From positions 1,054,001 to 1,118,000 of the forward strand of contig CP030277.1 in the NCBI GenBank assembly GCA_003330885.1: a DNA stretch of 64,000 nt, in the 5' to 3' direction. Every line of letters begins with the position of its first letter. Position 1 is the first letter of the stretch. Both the position numbers and the translations under genes were made by a program. Origin of the DNA: Rhodobiaceae bacterium. GTDB lineage: Bacteria; Pseudomonadota; Alphaproteobacteria; Parvibaculales; Parvibaculaceae. Shown here piece after piece: positions 25,613 through 36,347 of this stretch. Below the pieces are notes generated by a model. That model was not told where the DNA came from, ran no database searches, and saw only the letters and a program-made list of their open reading frames with translations.

Positions 25613-28600
25613 ATGCAAAAGAACATCTCCATCGCCGGTGCCCGCGAGCACAATCTGAAGAATATCACGATTGAATTGCCGCGCGATGAGCTGATTGTGA
25701 TCACGGGCCTGTCTGGGTCCGGCAAGTCGTCTCTCGCGTTCGATACGATTTATGCGGAAGGTCAGCGGCGCTATGTCGAGAGCCTGTCGGCCTATGCGCG
25801 CCAGTTTCTGGAGATGATGCAGAAGCCTGATGTGGATCAGATTGATGGTCTCTCACCGGCCATCTCCATTGAGCAGAAGACCACGTCGCGTAACCCGCGC
25901 TCGACTGTCGGGACAGTGACGGAAATCTACGATTATATGCGTCTCCTGTGGGCCCGTGTTGGCATCCCCTATTCGCCTGCCACAGGACTTCCCATTGAGA
26001 GTCAGACGGTCACACAAATGGTGGATAGAGTAAAAGAGCTGCCGGAAGGCACGCGTCTCCATTTGCTGGCGCCCATCGTGCGGGGCCGCAAGGGAGAGTA
26101 TCGCAAAGAATTTGCAGAACTCCTGAAGAAGGGCTTTCAGCGGGTGAAAATCGATGGCGCGTTCTACGAGCTCGATGACCTGCCGACCCTCGACAAAAAA
26201 TACAAACACGATATCGACGTTGTTGTTGACCGCATTGTCGTGCGGGATGATTTAGGGAACCGGTTGGCGGACTCCTTTGAGATTGCCCTGCAGCTGACGG
26301 ACGGAATTGCAGTCGCTGAATTTGCCGATGTGAAAGACGGTGAAAAAGAACCGGAACGGATCGTATTCTCGTCTCGTTTCGCCTGCCCTGTCTCTGGATT
26401 TACAATTGATGAAATAGAGCCGCGGCTTTTTTCCTTCAACAATCCCTTTGGCGCCTGTCCGTCCTGTGATGGGTTGGGCACGCAGTATTTCATCGACCCT
26501 GATCTCGTGATCCCTGACCCGGGACTGTCGATCCGTAAAGGCGCTGTCGCGCCCTGGTCAAAATCGACATCGCCCTACTACACACAGACGCTGGATAGCA
26601 TCGCGAAGCACTACAAATTTTCTGTCACAGTGCCGTGGAGTGAACTGCCGAAGAAGGCGCAAGATGCGGTGCTCTACGGGTCTGGCGACGACGCCATCAC
26701 CTTTTCTTATGACGATGGCTTGAGGTCCTACAAAAACAAGAAACCATTTGAAGGTGTGATCCCGAACCTTAATCGCCGTTGGCGGGAGACAGATAGTGCC
26801 TGGGCACGCGAAGAGATAGAAAAGTTCCAGGACGTCACAGCCTGCGAGGCCTGTTCAGGATTTCGCCTGAAGCCGGAAGCACTCGCGGTAAAGGTTGGCG
26901 ACAGCCATGTAAGCCAGGTCGCGCAGCTTTCCATCAAGGAAGCAGATGCCTGGTTTGCCAGCATCGACAAGCAGCTGACCAAGAAACAAAACGAGATCGC
27001 AGGACGTGTCCTCAAGGAAATCCGTGAACGCCTCCACTTTCTGAACAATGTGGGTCTCGACTATCTGAGCCTCTCGCGGAACTCCGGAACCCTCTCTGGC
27101 GGTGAAAGCCAACGCATCCGGCTTGCCTCTCAGATTGGCTCCGGCCTCACAGGCGTCCTCTATGTTCTGGATGAGCCCTCAATCGGACTCCACCAGCGTG
27201 ACAATGATCGCCTGCTGGCTACGCTTCGGCGCCTGCGTGATCTTGGCAACACGGTTATCGTGGTCGAACATGATGAGGATGCGATCCGCACCGCAGACTA
27301 TGTAGTTGATATCGGTCCAGGTGCCGGCATTCACGGCGGTGAGGTTGTAGCTAAAGGCACACCCGCGCAAGTTATGTCGAACCCTAAAAGCCTGACAGGT
27401 AAATACCTAACAGGCCTCGAGCAGATCGACATTCCCGCGGAACGTCGCCCCATATCGGACGACAAAAAAGTCAGCGTTACGGGCGCGAGCGGCAACAATT
27501 TGAAAGACGTAACCGCAGAAATTCCGCTGGGCACCTTTACCTGCGTGACAGGTGTCTCAGGCGGCGGGAAATCCACCCTTCTCATCGAGACCGTTTACAA
27601 GGCCATTGCACGCCGTCTTAACAATGCACGCACACATCCTGCTCCGTTCGAGCAGATTGAAGGACTGGAACATCTCGACAAGATTATCGACATTGATCAG
27701 TCACCGATTGGCCGCACGCCGCGGTCTAACCCCGCGACCTACACGGGTTCCTTCACCCATATTCGCGATTGGTTTGCCGGTCTGCCGGAAGCCAAAGCAC
27801 GCGGCTATAAGCCCGGTCGATTCTCTTTCAACGTAAAGGGTGGTCGCTGTGAGGCCTGTCAGGGGGACGGTGTCATCAAGATTGAGATGCACTTCCTGCC
27901 TGATGTCTATGTGGAATGTGATGCCTGTCACGGCAAGCGCTATAACCGCGAAACACTGGAAGTTAAGTTCAAGGACAAGTCGATCGCCGACGTCCTCGAC
28001 ATGACCGTTGATGAAGCCCAAAGCTTCTTCAAAGCGGTGCCGACCGTGCGCGAAAAGATGGATGTACTGCAACGGGTCGGCCTTGGCTACATCAAGGTCG
28101 GCCAACAGGCGACCACCCTGTCCGGCGGTGAGGCCCAACGCGTAAAGCTTGCGAAAGAACTCTCCAAGCGCGCGACCGGCCGCACAATCTACATTTTGGA
28201 TGAGCCAACGACTGGCCTCCACTTCCATGACGTGAAAAAGCTGCTCGACGTACTGCATGAGCTTGTCGACACCGGCAACACCGTTGTTGTGATTGAGCAC
28301 AATCTGGAGGTCATCAAGACGGCAGACTGGATCATCGACTTGGGCCCCGAAGGTGGCGACGGCGGCGGCGAAGTGGTTGCTGAAGGCCGTCCGGAAGGTG
28401 TGGCCGAAGAGCCCCGTTCCTATACCGGGCAATATCTCCGCACTCTTTTGAAGCGCTCTGGACGCGCACCAGCGAAGAAGAAAGTCGCGGCCAGGAAGAC
28501 AGCTACACCCACATCAACGCCAAAAGCCTCAGGTAAGAAAAACGCGGCCAAAAAAGCTGCACCCAAAAAGGCCGCAAAGAAAAAGGCGGCACCTAAGCGC

Positions 28601-28639
28601 AAGACAACGAAGCGCTCTCCCCGTCAGGCAGCTGAATGA
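25613..28639 (+). CDS. uvrA: Excinuclease ABC subunit A
   Basis: This 1008-residue damage-recognition ATPase of nucleotide excision repair has two ABC domains: Walker [10 protein letters not shown] (32-40) and GVSGGGKST (about 646-654), with [12 protein letters not shown] and [12 protein letters not shown] signatures. The second zinc module [16 protein letters not shown]...[10 protein letters not shown] is complete. In the other one the first pair reads CPVSGF rather than CPxCG, followed by CPSCDGLG. The last about 55 residues (953-1008) form a Lys/Ala-rich tail like histone H1, beyond the usual end of the family. A LexA box upstream of the preceding GNAT gene indicates SOS control. Confidence 0.98.
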   Translation: MQKNISIAGAREHNLKNITIELPRDELIVITGLSGSGKSSLAFDTIYAEGQRRYVESLSAYARQFLEMMQKPDVDQIDGLSPAISIEQKTTSRNPRSTVGTVTEIYDYMRLLWARVGIPYSPATGLPIESQTVTQMVDRVKELPEGTRLHLLAPIVRGRKGEYRKEFAELLKKGFQRVKIDGAFYELDDLPTLDKKYKHDIDVVVDRIVVRDDLGNRLADSFEIALQLTDGIAVAEFADVKDGEKEPERIVFSSRFACPVSGFTIDEIEPRLFSFNNPFGACPSCDGLGTQYFIDPDLVIPDPGLSIRKGAVAPWSKSTSPYYTQTLDSIAKHYKFSVTVPWSELPKKAQDAVLYGSGDDAITFSYDDGLRSYKNKKPFEGVIPNLNRRWRETDSAWAREEIEKFQDVTACEACSGFRLKPEALAVKVGDSHVSQVAQLSIKEADAWFASIDKQLTKKQNEIAGRVLKEIRERLHFLNNVGLDYLSLSRNSGTLSGGESQRIRLASQIGSGLTGVLYVLDEPSIGLHQRDNDRLLATLRRLRDLGNTVIVVEHDEDAIRTADYVVDIGPGAGIHGGEVVAKGTPAQVMSNPKSLTGKYLTGLEQIDIPAERRPISDDKKVSVTGASGNNLKDVTAEIPLGTFTCVTGVSGGGKSTLLIETVYKAIARRLNNARTHPAPFEQIEGLEHLDKIIDIDQSPIGRTPRSNPATYTGSFTHIRDWFAGLPEAKARGYKPGRFSFNVKGGRCEACQGDGVIKIEMHFLPDVYVECDACHGKRYNRETLEVKFKDKSIADVLDMTVDEAQSFFKAVPTVREKMDVLQRVGLGYIKVGQQATTLSGGEAQRVKLAKELSKRATGRTIYILDEPTTGLHFHDVKKLLDVLHELVDTGNTVVVIEHNLEVIKTADWIIDLGPEGGDGGGEVVAEGRPEGVAEEPRSYTGQYLRTLLKRSGRAPAKKKVAARKTATPTSTPKASGKKNAAKKAAPKKAAKKKAAPKRKTTKRSPRQAAE

Positions 28640-28648
28640 TTGATGGCG

Positions 28649-29554
28649 CTAGGCGGTCAGCTGTTTGGTCGGGGTTTCGGCTTCAGGCGTGGTGCCTTCT
28701 CGCAGCGCCTTAAAGATCAAGCCATAGGCAGCGAAGTTGGCAAATATTGAATAGACCAGCACGGCAGTTTGAACGCAGGCAAAAATCAGAAACTGCAGGA
28801 TTTGCACTGCTACTGGTTGTTCAGCGGGCATGCCCGGCACGTCGGGAAGTCCTTCAATATCCATTATGCTGAGGAACACGGTCGGTGGCATCGCTGAGTT
28901 TACGACGCCGGAAATCAAGCTGGCTGCAAGACCCACGAGCAATACCGTTCCTAATATTCTCCAGAAGTGGCCTTTAGAGAGGTTCCAGGCGTCGACAACA
29001 GCAAACCGGTTTTCGATTGCTATAAACCCATAGAGAGGCAAAAGCCGGACAATGAGGTAGAAAAAGAACAGAAAGCCTCCAACTCCCGCTAGAGCGAACC
29101 ATAGTGGGTTTGCGTCATCGCCAGACAGCGCACTTGATCCGCCTGTGATCATGGTGAGCAAAGCGGCCACAATCGCGAAAATCAGCCCAACTGCGGAAAG
29201 CAAGCCGAAGCTAAACGGTACGAAGAGCAGAAATCGGAACTCTCTCTCGCCAAAAGAGAACCAGGTTTTACCAAGTGGATGATCCAGGACGACTTGCAAT
29301 GCTCCGTTTGCAAGCATTGATTGCCCAATGAAAAAGACAACAGCTATCACTGGCACACCAAGGAACACCGCGGTTGCTAATTCGCTTTCGCTGGACTCAC
29401 CACTCACCGAGAAAAAAGTGATCGCAATGATCGCGCCTATGCCAATAACAAGAATGCTGAGTGCTGCGCCGGTGCGTTGTATCAGTGCGCGGACATTCAT
29501 AATGGGGAACTTGAGGCTGTCTGCTGCGATTTGAGCCACAGGTAATTTCGTCAT
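28649..29554 (-). CDS. Polytopic membrane protein, unknown function
   Basis: This 301-residue protein has about six hydrophobic helices (for example GAALSILVIGIGAIIAITF, FLLFVPFSFGLLSAVGLIF, FLIFACVQTAVLVYSIFAN) and an N-terminal soluble start MTKLPVAQIAADS. AFVVDAW-like FAVVDAWNLSKGHFWRILG occurs before the fifth helix, a pattern seen in several uncharacterised membrane families. I cannot place it. The ATG at 29554 has AAGGGAC upstream; a longer frame to 29647 adds a polar stretch with no support. It converges on uvrA. Confidence 0.7.
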   Translation of the reverse strand: MTKLPVAQIAADSLKFPIMNVRALIQRTGAALSILVIGIGAIIAITFFSVSGESSESELATAVFLGVPVIAVVFFIGQSMLANGALQVVLDHPLGKTWFSFGEREFRFLLFVPFSFGLLSAVGLIFAIVAALLTMITGGSSALSGDDANPLWFALAGVGGFLFFFYLIVRLLPLYGFIAIENRFAVVDAWNLSKGHFWRILGTVLLVGLAASLISGVVNSAMPPTVFLSIMDIEGLPDVPGMPAEQPVAVQILQFLIFACVQTAVLVYSIFANFAAYGLIFKALREGTTPEAETPTKQLTA

Positions 29555-29800
29555 TTGATGTCCCTTGTTACGCTGTCTGCTTTTCAACTGTTGGCTCATG
29601 GCAAGGGGCACTTGCGTCACCACTTGCGTTTTTTGTACCGCAACCAAGGCACGGCAGCTGCTGCGATTTGAACGGTGCCATAGGATGTTCCCTCACCTGT
29701 TACGTCCTCACAGCGCCGCCCCTCGCTTTGCAAGCCCTGGTCACCCCCATTTCACAAAAGAGCTATGTGCTCCGCCGCTAACATTTGGATAGACTAATGC

Positions 29801-29811
29801 TTGATTATCAA
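29801..29811. promoter_or_regulatory. Palindrome TTGAT-T-ATCAA upstream of phosphatase
   Basis: An 11-base perfect palindrome 46 bases before the phosphatase start. It looks like half of an FNR/FixK box but has a 1-base instead of a 4-base spacer, so that regulator is not supported. It may be an operator for another factor. Confidence 0.3.
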
Positions 29812-29823
29812 AATGTAACCGGT

Positions 29824-29835
29824 GTTTCATGAAAC
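29824..29835. promoter_or_regulatory. Palindrome GTTTCATGAAAC upstream of phosphatase
   Basis: A perfect 12-base palindrome flanked by CCGGT and CGG, making a 20-base near-symmetric element at 29819-29838, just before the CAGGGGA ribosome site. It is a candidate operator or a leader hairpin for the phosphatase gene. Confidence 0.35.
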
Positions 29836-29857
29836 CGGCACTTCCCCAGGGGACAAT

Positions 29858-31942
29858 ATGAACAATCTCAACCGTCGCGACTTCTTGAAAAGTTTTACCG
29901 GCCTGGCGGGGTGTTTTGTAGCAACTGCTGGAATCGGCGTATCGCCGGTTTTTGCTGATGAAGCCCGCATCAACACAAGTCGGTTTCCGCAGGGACTGGC
30001 GTCCGGCGACCCGCAATCGGACGCGGTTTTGCTCTGGACCAGGGCGGTCCCTGATATGCCGGGTGGCGCTGTTTATTTGACTTGTCAGATGTCGGTGGAT
30101 GAGACTTTTTCTTCCGTTGTTGTTGAAAAATCGATCACTGTTACCGCAGAAAGCGATTTCACCGCACGCGTGTTCGTTGAAGGTCTCACACCGGACACGA
30201 GATACTTGTATCGCTTCATCGCTGATGGTCAGGTGGGCGCTCATACCGGTCGGACACGAACAGCGCCGGCAGCTGAAGCAGAGCGTCCTATTCGCTTCGG
30301 TTTCGTCTCCTGCCAGAAATATGAATCCGGCTTCTACGGTGCGTGGGCACGGCTTGTCGCCGATGATGAGGCGGCACCTGAAGGGGAGCAACTCGACTTT
30401 GTTCTACATTTAGGTGACTTCATTTATGAGGTTATCGGCGATGTACCAGCGGGCGTCGACGCGTCGAGAAAAATCCCGCCCTTCCCCGATGGCTCCACTC
30501 CATGGGTGCCCGACGGCACCAAACCCTATTGGACAGAGGGCGCTACCTGGGCGGTAACAGTCGATGACTATCGCCACCTCTACAAAACTTATTTGGAGGA
30601 TCCTCACCTGCAGGCGGCGCGCGCGCGCTTCCCGTTCGTCTGTACCTGGGATGATCACGAATTCACGAATGACAGCTGGCAGAGTCACGACACCTATTTT
30701 CGGCCCGGTATCCCGGCACAGAAACGAAAGGTCGCCGCGAACCAGGCCTGGTTTGAGTTCATCCCGGCGCTCCTAACAAACGCAACCTCAATTGGAGATG
30801 TTGCCAATGAAGCGAGCGATTTCACCGCTACACAAGTGCAGGATGCGGCCTATGAAGACTATGACGCAACCTTCCTGAATACGAACGACGATAATCGCCG
30901 CGCACTTGAGTCTATGACGATCTATCGGTCTCTCTCGTGGGGCAAAATGCTGGACCTTGTTGTGACAGATTTGCGGTCCTATCGCAGCCCACCCGTCCTG
31001 ACGGAAGAAGTACGGGAGCTTTTGAGCGGGAGCGCCCGCCTCGCGCCAGTCCGTCTCGTCAAGGAACTGGATGCGGGCAAAACGGCAAATGATGGACAGC
31101 CTCTGGAGAAGCTGACCTACGAAGAAAAAGAGATCGACAATCCCAGAAGAAACAGTCCTGCGGGGACCTGTATGGGAGCGAAACAAAAAGCCTGGTTCAA
31201 GGCCGCAATGCAGAACTCAACGGCTACCTGGCGCATCTGGGCAAACTCCATTCCGGCAGTTTCACTCCGCTTGGATTTGAACAATGTGCCTGCCGCTAAT
31301 TTGGAAGACAGCTATCTGGGCGTCGATGCCTGGCAGGGCTTTCCAGGTGAGCTGAGCGAGCTGATGGCATTTCTCCGTGACAATAAAATCGCCAACACCA
31401 TTTCCTGTTCGGGTGACTATCACACCCATGCCGCAGGTCGGCTTGCGCCCAACCTGGACGATGACAACCCCGACTTTGTCGCAGTTGATTTTGCGACCAC
31501 GAGCATCAGTTCCGGCAACCTTTTCAATGGCGCTGAACGCGGCACGCCGGAGGGCGATCCGTTCCGTCAGTTTGTGGCTTATGAGAGCGGCGGGCAGCTC
31601 GTCGAGAATTTCAACAACACGGTCGTTAATGGCATGTTGAGTGGTCTGACTGCAGCCTACTCCGGCAGTGCTTTCCTGGCAGGGCTGATCGCTTCCGATA
31701 AAGCGAGCCCCGGATTGGACTATCTGGATGGGAACGCTCATGGATTTGGTCTTGCCACAATCGCCGAAGATGGCGCGACGGTGTCCCTCGTCAATGTAGG
31801 TCCGGTATTGGAAGACCCGGGGCCAGAGGGTCAGCCGGTTGTACGACGGGCGACGTTCCATGTGCCTAAATGGACGTCTGACACCCAGCCAACCCTTGAT
31901 GACCTTACTTTTGAGGGACCAGCACCCTTTCCCTTTTCGTGA
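29858..31942 (+). CDS. PhoD-type alkaline phosphatase, Tat-exported
   Basis: This 694-residue protein has a twin-arginine signal (NRRDFLKSFTGLAGCFVA) and a fibronectin-like N-terminal domain (SGDPQSDAVLLWTR...). A PhoD metallophosphatase core follows: GFVSCQKYESGFYGAW, LHLGDFIYEV, TWDDHEFTNDSW and SCSGDYHTHAAGR, which supply metal-binding Asp, Asn and His. It would release phosphate from phosphomono- or diesters in the periplasm. The ATG at 29858 has CAGGGGACA upstream. It is longer than many PhoD enzymes (about 520-580), with an insertion near NFNNTVVNGMLSGLTAAYSG. The name phoD is not applied because the family is broad. Confidence 0.88.
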   Translation: MNNLNRRDFLKSFTGLAGCFVATAGIGVSPVFADEARINTSRFPQGLASGDPQSDAVLLWTRAVPDMPGGAVYLTCQMSVDETFSSVVVEKSITVTAESDFTARVFVEGLTPDTRYLYRFIADGQVGAHTGRTRTAPAAEAERPIRFGFVSCQKYESGFYGAWARLVADDEAAPEGEQLDFVLHLGDFIYEVIGDVPAGVDASRKIPPFPDGSTPWVPDGTKPYWTEGATWAVTVDDYRHLYKTYLEDPHLQAARARFPFVCTWDDHEFTNDSWQSHDTYFRPGIPAQKRKVAANQAWFEFIPALLTNATSIGDVANEASDFTATQVQDAAYEDYDATFLNTNDDNRRALESMTIYRSLSWGKMLDLVVTDLRSYRSPPVLTEEVRELLSGSARLAPVRLVKELDAGKTANDGQPLEKLTYEEKEIDNPRRNSPAGTCMGAKQKAWFKAAMQNSTATWRIWANSIPAVSLRLDLNNVPAANLEDSYLGVDAWQGFPGELSELMAFLRDNKIANTISCSGDYHTHAAGRLAPNLDDDNPDFVAVDFATTSISSGNLFNGAERGTPEGDPFRQFVAYESGGQLVENFNNTVVNGMLSGLTAAYSGSAFLAGLIASDKASPGLDYLDGNAHGFGLATIAEDGATVSLVNVGPVLEDPGPEGQPVVRRATFHVPKWTSDTQPTLDDLTFEGPAPFPFS

Positions 31943-32005
31943 CACATCCGTCATTTCCTGCCTATCATGATCGCAATAGGAATATATGAGCACGGGAGAG
32001 ATGCC

Positions 32006-33433
32006 ATGTCGGTGAAGGAGTATGCGGAACTTGATGGGCTTGCGCTCGGGGAGATGGTCAAGAAGGGTGACGTCAGCGCCACCGAACTTGCCGAAGAGGC
32101 CATAACCAGGATTGAGAAACACAACCCTACGCTGAATGCTGTCGTGACGAAACTCTATGAAGTTGGCCGCAAAGCTGCTGAAAACCCAGTGGATGGTCCG
32201 TTCAAAGGCGTCCCCTTCCTTCTAAAAGATATCATGGGCGATCTGGCGGGCGTTGAAACCCGCTCCGGGTCGCGCTTTATGTCGGGCGTCCCCGCAGCTC
32301 AGGATTCCACCCTGACGGCACGGTTTAAAGCTTCTGGAGTTTCCATCCTCGGGAAAACAAATGTTCCTGAATTCGGGCTGCTGCCAACAACGGAGTCTGC
32401 GCTCTATGGCGCGGCGCGCAATCCTTGGAACATCGAACATTCTACAGGTGGGTCTTCTGGCGGGTCGGGTGCAGCCGTCGCAGCTGGCATTGTTCCTCTC
32501 GCCCATGCAAATGATGGCGGAGGCTCTATCCGCATTCCTGCTGCATGCTGTGGCCTTGTCGGCCTTAAACCAACACGGGCGCGCAACCCGCTCGGTCCCG
32601 TCCTCGGTGATGTGATGGGCGGCCTCATCAGTGAACATGTGGTCAGCCGGTCCGTGCGTGACAGTGCGGCGATGCTTGATTGCACGGAAGGGCCGGAGCC
32701 AGGGGATCCCTATTTTGCGCCACCCAAAGAACGTCCCTATTTGGACGAAGTGAGCCGCGATCCGGGCAAGCTGCGCATCGCCTTCAGCACGAAAGATCTC
32801 GAAGGCAAGCCTCTTGATCCAGAGTGTGTCAGAGCCATCGAAAACACTGCCAAACTTCTAAGTGACCTTGGGCACAATGTCGAAGAAGCAGCTCCCGCGA
32901 TCCCTATGGAGATGCTCTCCGAAGCATTCATGGCGGTTTGGGCGGCGGGCCTTGCTGCAGGCATTGATGCTTTTGCTGCAGCGACCGGACAGACGCCGGG
33001 AGACAATGAGCTGGAAGGTCTCACCTGGGGGCTTTACCAGGCAGGCAAGGAAGTTACGGCGTCGCAATATCAACATGCGCTTGCGGGTTTTCAGATGTTA
33101 GGCCGGGAAATGGCCCGCTTCCACTCTACCTACGATCTCTGGATGACGACAACGCTGGGCGCGCCGCCGATTGAACTTGGGCGGATCGACATCGGCAATC
33201 GCAATGCAGCAGAAGCCTTTGCGCCAGTTATCGACTATGTGCCTTTCACTGCCATTGAAAACGCGACGGGCCAGCCTGCCATTTCTTTGCCGCTGCACTG
33301 GAGTGAGACTGGTCTGCCGGTGGGCGTCATGTTTGCCGCCGGCTTTGGTGAAGAAGGCCTGCTCTATCGTCTTGCGGGTCAACTGGAACAGGCAAAGCCA
33401 TGGGCCGGCAAAAATCCAGCAATCTGGAACTAA
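32006..33433 (+). CDS. Amidase-signature hydrolase, copy 1 (NylA-like)
   Basis: This 475-residue enzyme has the Ser-cisSer-Lys triad of the amidase signature family: Lys74 (PFLLKD), Ser150 (GGSSGG) and Ser174 (GGGSIRIPA). These positions and the N-terminal region resemble 6-aminohexanoate cyclic-dimer hydrolases (NylA uses Lys72, Ser150, Ser174). It could hydrolyse cyclic or linear amides; the natural substrate is unknown. The start is ATG at 32006 after GGGAGAG. It is 63 bases after the phosphatase and 36 bases before a closely related gene. Confidence 0.9.
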   Translation: MSVKEYAELDGLALGEMVKKGDVSATELAEEAITRIEKHNPTLNAVVTKLYEVGRKAAENPVDGPFKGVPFLLKDIMGDLAGVETRSGSRFMSGVPAAQDSTLTARFKASGVSILGKTNVPEFGLLPTTESALYGAARNPWNIEHSTGGSSGGSGAAVAAGIVPLAHANDGGGSIRIPAACCGLVGLKPTRARNPLGPVLGDVMGGLISEHVVSRSVRDSAAMLDCTEGPEPGDPYFAPPKERPYLDEVSRDPGKLRIAFSTKDLEGKPLDPECVRAIENTAKLLSDLGHNVEEAAPAIPMEMLSEAFMAVWAAGLAAGIDAFAAATGQTPGDNELEGLTWGLYQAGKEVTASQYQHALAGFQMLGREMARFHSTYDLWMTTTLGAPPIELGRIDIGNRNAAEAFAPVIDYVPFTAIENATGQPAISLPLHWSETGLPVGVMFAAGFGEEGLLYRLAGQLEQAKPWAGKNPAIWN

Positions 33434-33469
33434 CGAATTTCGACTACGGACCATCCTGGGGAGGATCAC

Positions 33470-34900
33470 ATGAGCTTTAAGGAATATGCAGATTATGACG
33501 GGCTCGGCCTGGCGGAATTGGTTTCTAAAGGCGACGTGACACCGTCCGAAGTGACGGAAGCTGCCATTGAGCGCATTGAAGAGCACAATGACACGCTCAA
33601 TGCTGTGGTCCACAAGGGCTACGAAGACGCACGAAAAACTGCAAAGAGCGAGTTGCCCAGCGGACCGTTCAAGGGCGTCCCGTTTCTCATCAAGGATCTG
33701 GGGCTGAAAGTCACCGGCTGGCCGCGGACCAATGGCAGTGCCTTCACCAAAGACACGGTCGACACTATGGACAGTGAGCTGACCAAACGGTTCCGCGAGT
33801 CAGGCGTTGTCTTTGTGGGCAAAACCAACACACCAGAATATGGCATCACAGGAACGACGGAGTCCGGCCTGCTTGGGCCCTGCCGCAATCCCTGGAACCC
33901 GGATCATATTTCAGGTGGCTCATCTGGCGGCGCCGCCGCGGCCGTTGGTGCCGGGATTGTCCCGCTGGCACATGCGAGTGACGGCCTTGGCTCCATTCGA
34001 ATTCCGGCAGCCTGTTGCGGTCTTGTGGGAATGAAGATCACACGTGACCGCAATCCCAACGGCCCGGATGACTTTGACCGAGCAATTGGTTTCAGTGTCG
34101 ATCATGTGGTGTCTCGGACTGTGCGCGACAGCGCCGCCATGCTCGATGCGACCGGATACCCGGAACCCGCCTCCCCCTATGCGCCGCCCCCAAAAGAACG
34201 TCCCTATATGGAGGAAATCCAGCAGAGCCCTGGGAAACTCAAAATCGCCTATTCCAGCGAGACGCCCAGCAAAAAGCCCATCGATCCAGAAGTTCAGAAG
34301 GGTTTTGAAGATACCGTGGATATGTTGAAGAGCCTCGGCCATGAGATGATTGACCGCAGCCTGGATGTGGATTTTAAAGCTTACTACCGCGCGCAAGGTG
34401 CCGTCAGTGCCGGAAACTTTGCAGCTGGCATGCGTCGCCGTATTGAACAGATTGGCCGTGAGCCGCGCGAAGATGAACTCGAGCCTCTCACCTGGGCGGC
34501 CTTCAAAGGTGGATCCAAGGTGACTGCAGAACAAGCCATGCATGGTTGGCAGACTCTTCGTCTGCTCAACCGAAAAGTCCTGGAACATTTTGAAGAGTTT
34601 GATGTCTTTCTCCAGCCGGTGCTGGGAACACCTCCGCCAGAAATTGGCGTCATAGACCCTGTCCGTCTGGAACCGCGGGAAGTGAATAAACGCCAGGGAA
34701 AAGCGTTCCCCTACACACCGCCTTTCAACTTTACCGGTCAGCCGTCGCTTTCACTCCCGCTTTGTTGGAGCGAAAAGGGCCTGCCATTCGGGATGATGTT
34801 TACAGGTCGCTATGGTGACGAAGCCACCCTCTTCCGGCTGGCTGCGCAGCTGGAGAAAGAAAAGCCCTGGATCCAGAAACGTCCCCCGGTATGGTCGTAG
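33470..34900 (+). CDS. Amidase-signature hydrolase, copy 2 (NylA-like)
   Basis: This 476-residue paralogue of the upstream amidase keeps the triad Lys75 (PFLIKD), Ser151 (GGSSGG) and Ser175 (GLGSIRIPA). The two share long blocks such as the N-terminal EYA(E/D)xDGL(A/G)L start, AACCGLVG and the C-terminal FTGQPSLSLPL-type segment. Differences in the middle (residues about 240-380) suggest different substrates. GGGGAGG lies 8 bases before the ATG. Not GatA: no gatB or gatC nearby and the specificity regions differ. Confidence 0.9.
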   Translation: MSFKEYADYDGLGLAELVSKGDVTPSEVTEAAIERIEEHNDTLNAVVHKGYEDARKTAKSELPSGPFKGVPFLIKDLGLKVTGWPRTNGSAFTKDTVDTMDSELTKRFRESGVVFVGKTNTPEYGITGTTESGLLGPCRNPWNPDHISGGSSGGAAAAVGAGIVPLAHASDGLGSIRIPAACCGLVGMKITRDRNPNGPDDFDRAIGFSVDHVVSRTVRDSAAMLDATGYPEPASPYAPPPKERPYMEEIQQSPGKLKIAYSSETPSKKPIDPEVQKGFEDTVDMLKSLGHEMIDRSLDVDFKAYYRAQGAVSAGNFAAGMRRRIEQIGREPREDELEPLTWAAFKGGSKVTAEQAMHGWQTLRLLNRKVLEHFEEFDVFLQPVLGTPPPEIGVIDPVRLEPREVNKRQGKAFPYTPPFNFTGQPSLSLPLCWSEKGLPFGMMFTGRYGDEATLFRLAAQLEKEKPWIQKRPPVWS

Positions 34901-34961
34901 ATGGTTTTGGTCATAATCCTGACAGTTGCCGCAGGCCGCGAAGCCTGATACCTCACCTCTC

Positions 34962-36347
34962 ATGACAAAACCCATTCATATCATCGGTGGCGGCATGGCC
35001 GGGTCGGAAGCTGCCTGGCAGGTGACCCGGACCGGAACGCCGGTAATCCTGCACGAAATGCGCCCGGACCGCGGCACAGACGCTCATCAGACAGATGGGC
35101 TGGCGGAGTTGGTTTGCTCCAATTCATTCCGCTCGGATGATTGGGAAAACAATGCCGTTGGCCTCCTTCACGAGGAAATGCGTAAGTGCGGATCACTCAT
35201 CATGTCCGCGGCAGCAGAAGCCAAGGTCCCTGCGGGAAGTGCTCTCGCCGTTGACCGCGAGCACTTTTCCGACGTGGTCACAAAGACTCTCGAAGCAGAT
35301 CCCCTCGTCACCATTGAGCGTGGCGAAGTTCTCGGACTGCCACCCGAAGATTGGGGACCGACCATCATTGCAACCGGGCCGCTTACGTCAGAAGCACTGA
35401 GCAGCGCCATCGGCGAAGCAACCGGCAAGGATGAACTCGCCTTCTTCGATGCGATTGCGCCCATCATCTATACAGACACGATCGACTTTGACGTCTGCTG
35501 GTATCAATCCCGATATGACAAGGTCGGTCCGGACGGTGACGGCAAGGACTATATCAACTGTCCCATGAATGAGGAGCAGTACAATAGATTCATCACCGCT
35601 CTTCTGGAAGGCGACAAAACTGACTTCAAAGAATGGGAGGAAAACACCCCCTACTTCGAAGGCTGTCTTCCTATTGAAGTCATGTCCGAACGCGGTCGCG
35701 AAACCCTGCGCCACGGGCCAATGAAGCCTGTCGGTCTCACCAATCCGCACAATCCGGACGTTAAAGCTTATGCAGTTGTGCAGTTGCGCCAAGATAACAA
35801 GCTGGCGACGCTCTACAACATGGTGGGGTTTCAAACAAAGCTCCGTCATGGCGAACAGAAGCGCATTTTCCGAATGATCCCAGGACTGGAGAAAGCGGAA
35901 TTCGCCCGGCTCGGTGGCCTTCACCGAAACACATTTCTAAACTCACCGCGTCTCCTTGATGACACCATGCGTCTGAAGTCACATCCGCACATTCGCTTTG
36001 CAGGTCAGATCACCGGCGTCGAAGGATATGTTGAGAGCGCTGCCATGGGATTGATGGCTGGGCGCTTCGCAGCGCTAGAAGCTGCAGGTAAAATCCCAAC
36101 GCCGCCACCCGAAACAACAGCTTTTGGGGCCCTCATCAGTCACATCACCGGTGGTGCGGATGCGAAAACTTTCCAGCCCATGAATGTAAATTATGGGCTC
36201 CTGCCGCCGATCGAGGTGCCGAAGCCAACGGACGGAAAACGGCTTCGCGGCAAAGAAAAAGGCCGAGCACGAAAGACAGCCATGAGCCATCGAGCCTTGC
36301 AGGATCTTGATGCTTGGCTAAATCCAGCGTCGGTTGCCGCAGATTAG
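34962..36347 (+). CDS. trmFO: tRNA (uracil-54-C5)-methyltransferase, methylene-THF/FAD dependent
   Basis: This 461-residue flavoprotein makes T54 in the tRNA T-loop using methylenetetrahydrofolate. FAD-binding motif [16 protein letters not shown] opens the protein, followed by [35 protein letters not shown], and a C-terminal [12 protein letters not shown]. The ATG at 34962 gives the normal start; an upstream TTG at 34926 is unlikely. It overlaps the end of the convergent squalene/phytoene synthase-fold gene by 4 bases. Confidence 0.95.
   Translation: MTKPIHIIGGGMAGSEAAWQVTRTGTPVILHEMRPDRGTDAHQTDGLAELVCSNSFRSDDWENNAVGLLHEEMRKCGSLIMSAAAEAKVPAGSALAVDREHFSDVVTKTLEADPLVTIERGEVLGLPPEDWGPTIIATGPLTSEALSSAIGEATGKDELAFFDAIAPIIYTDTIDFDVCWYQSRYDKVGPDGDGKDYINCPMNEEQYNRFITALLEGDKTDFKEWEENTPYFEGCLPIEVMSERGRETLRHGPMKPVGLTNPHNPDVKAYAVVQLRQDNKLATLYNMVGFQTKLRHGEQKRIFRMIPGLEKAEFARLGGLHRNTFLNSPRLLDDTMRLKSHPHIRFAGQITGVEGYVESAAMGLMAGRFAALEAAGKIPTPPPETTAFGALISHITGGADAKTFQPMNVNYGLLPPIEVPKPTDGKRLRGKEKGRARKTAMSHRALQDLDAWLNPASVAAD

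Larger units (their letters stand above)
29555..29857. other. Divergent intergenic region with two palindromes
   Basis: The 303 bases between the divergent membrane protein and phosphatase genes should hold two promoters. I see no clear -35/-10 pair and no Pho box. The part nearest the phosphatase has two short palindromes, listed separately. Confidence 0.4.

Noticed and set aside
27701-28432. Minus-strand frame within uvrA
   Set aside because: It is antisense to conserved UvrA motifs with no start signal.
29801-29811. FNR/FixK box
   Set aside because: The two half sites are separated by 1 base rather than 4.
31262-32122. Minus-strand frame across the end of the phosphatase and start of the amidase
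   Set aside because: It overlaps two well-supported genes and has no domain.
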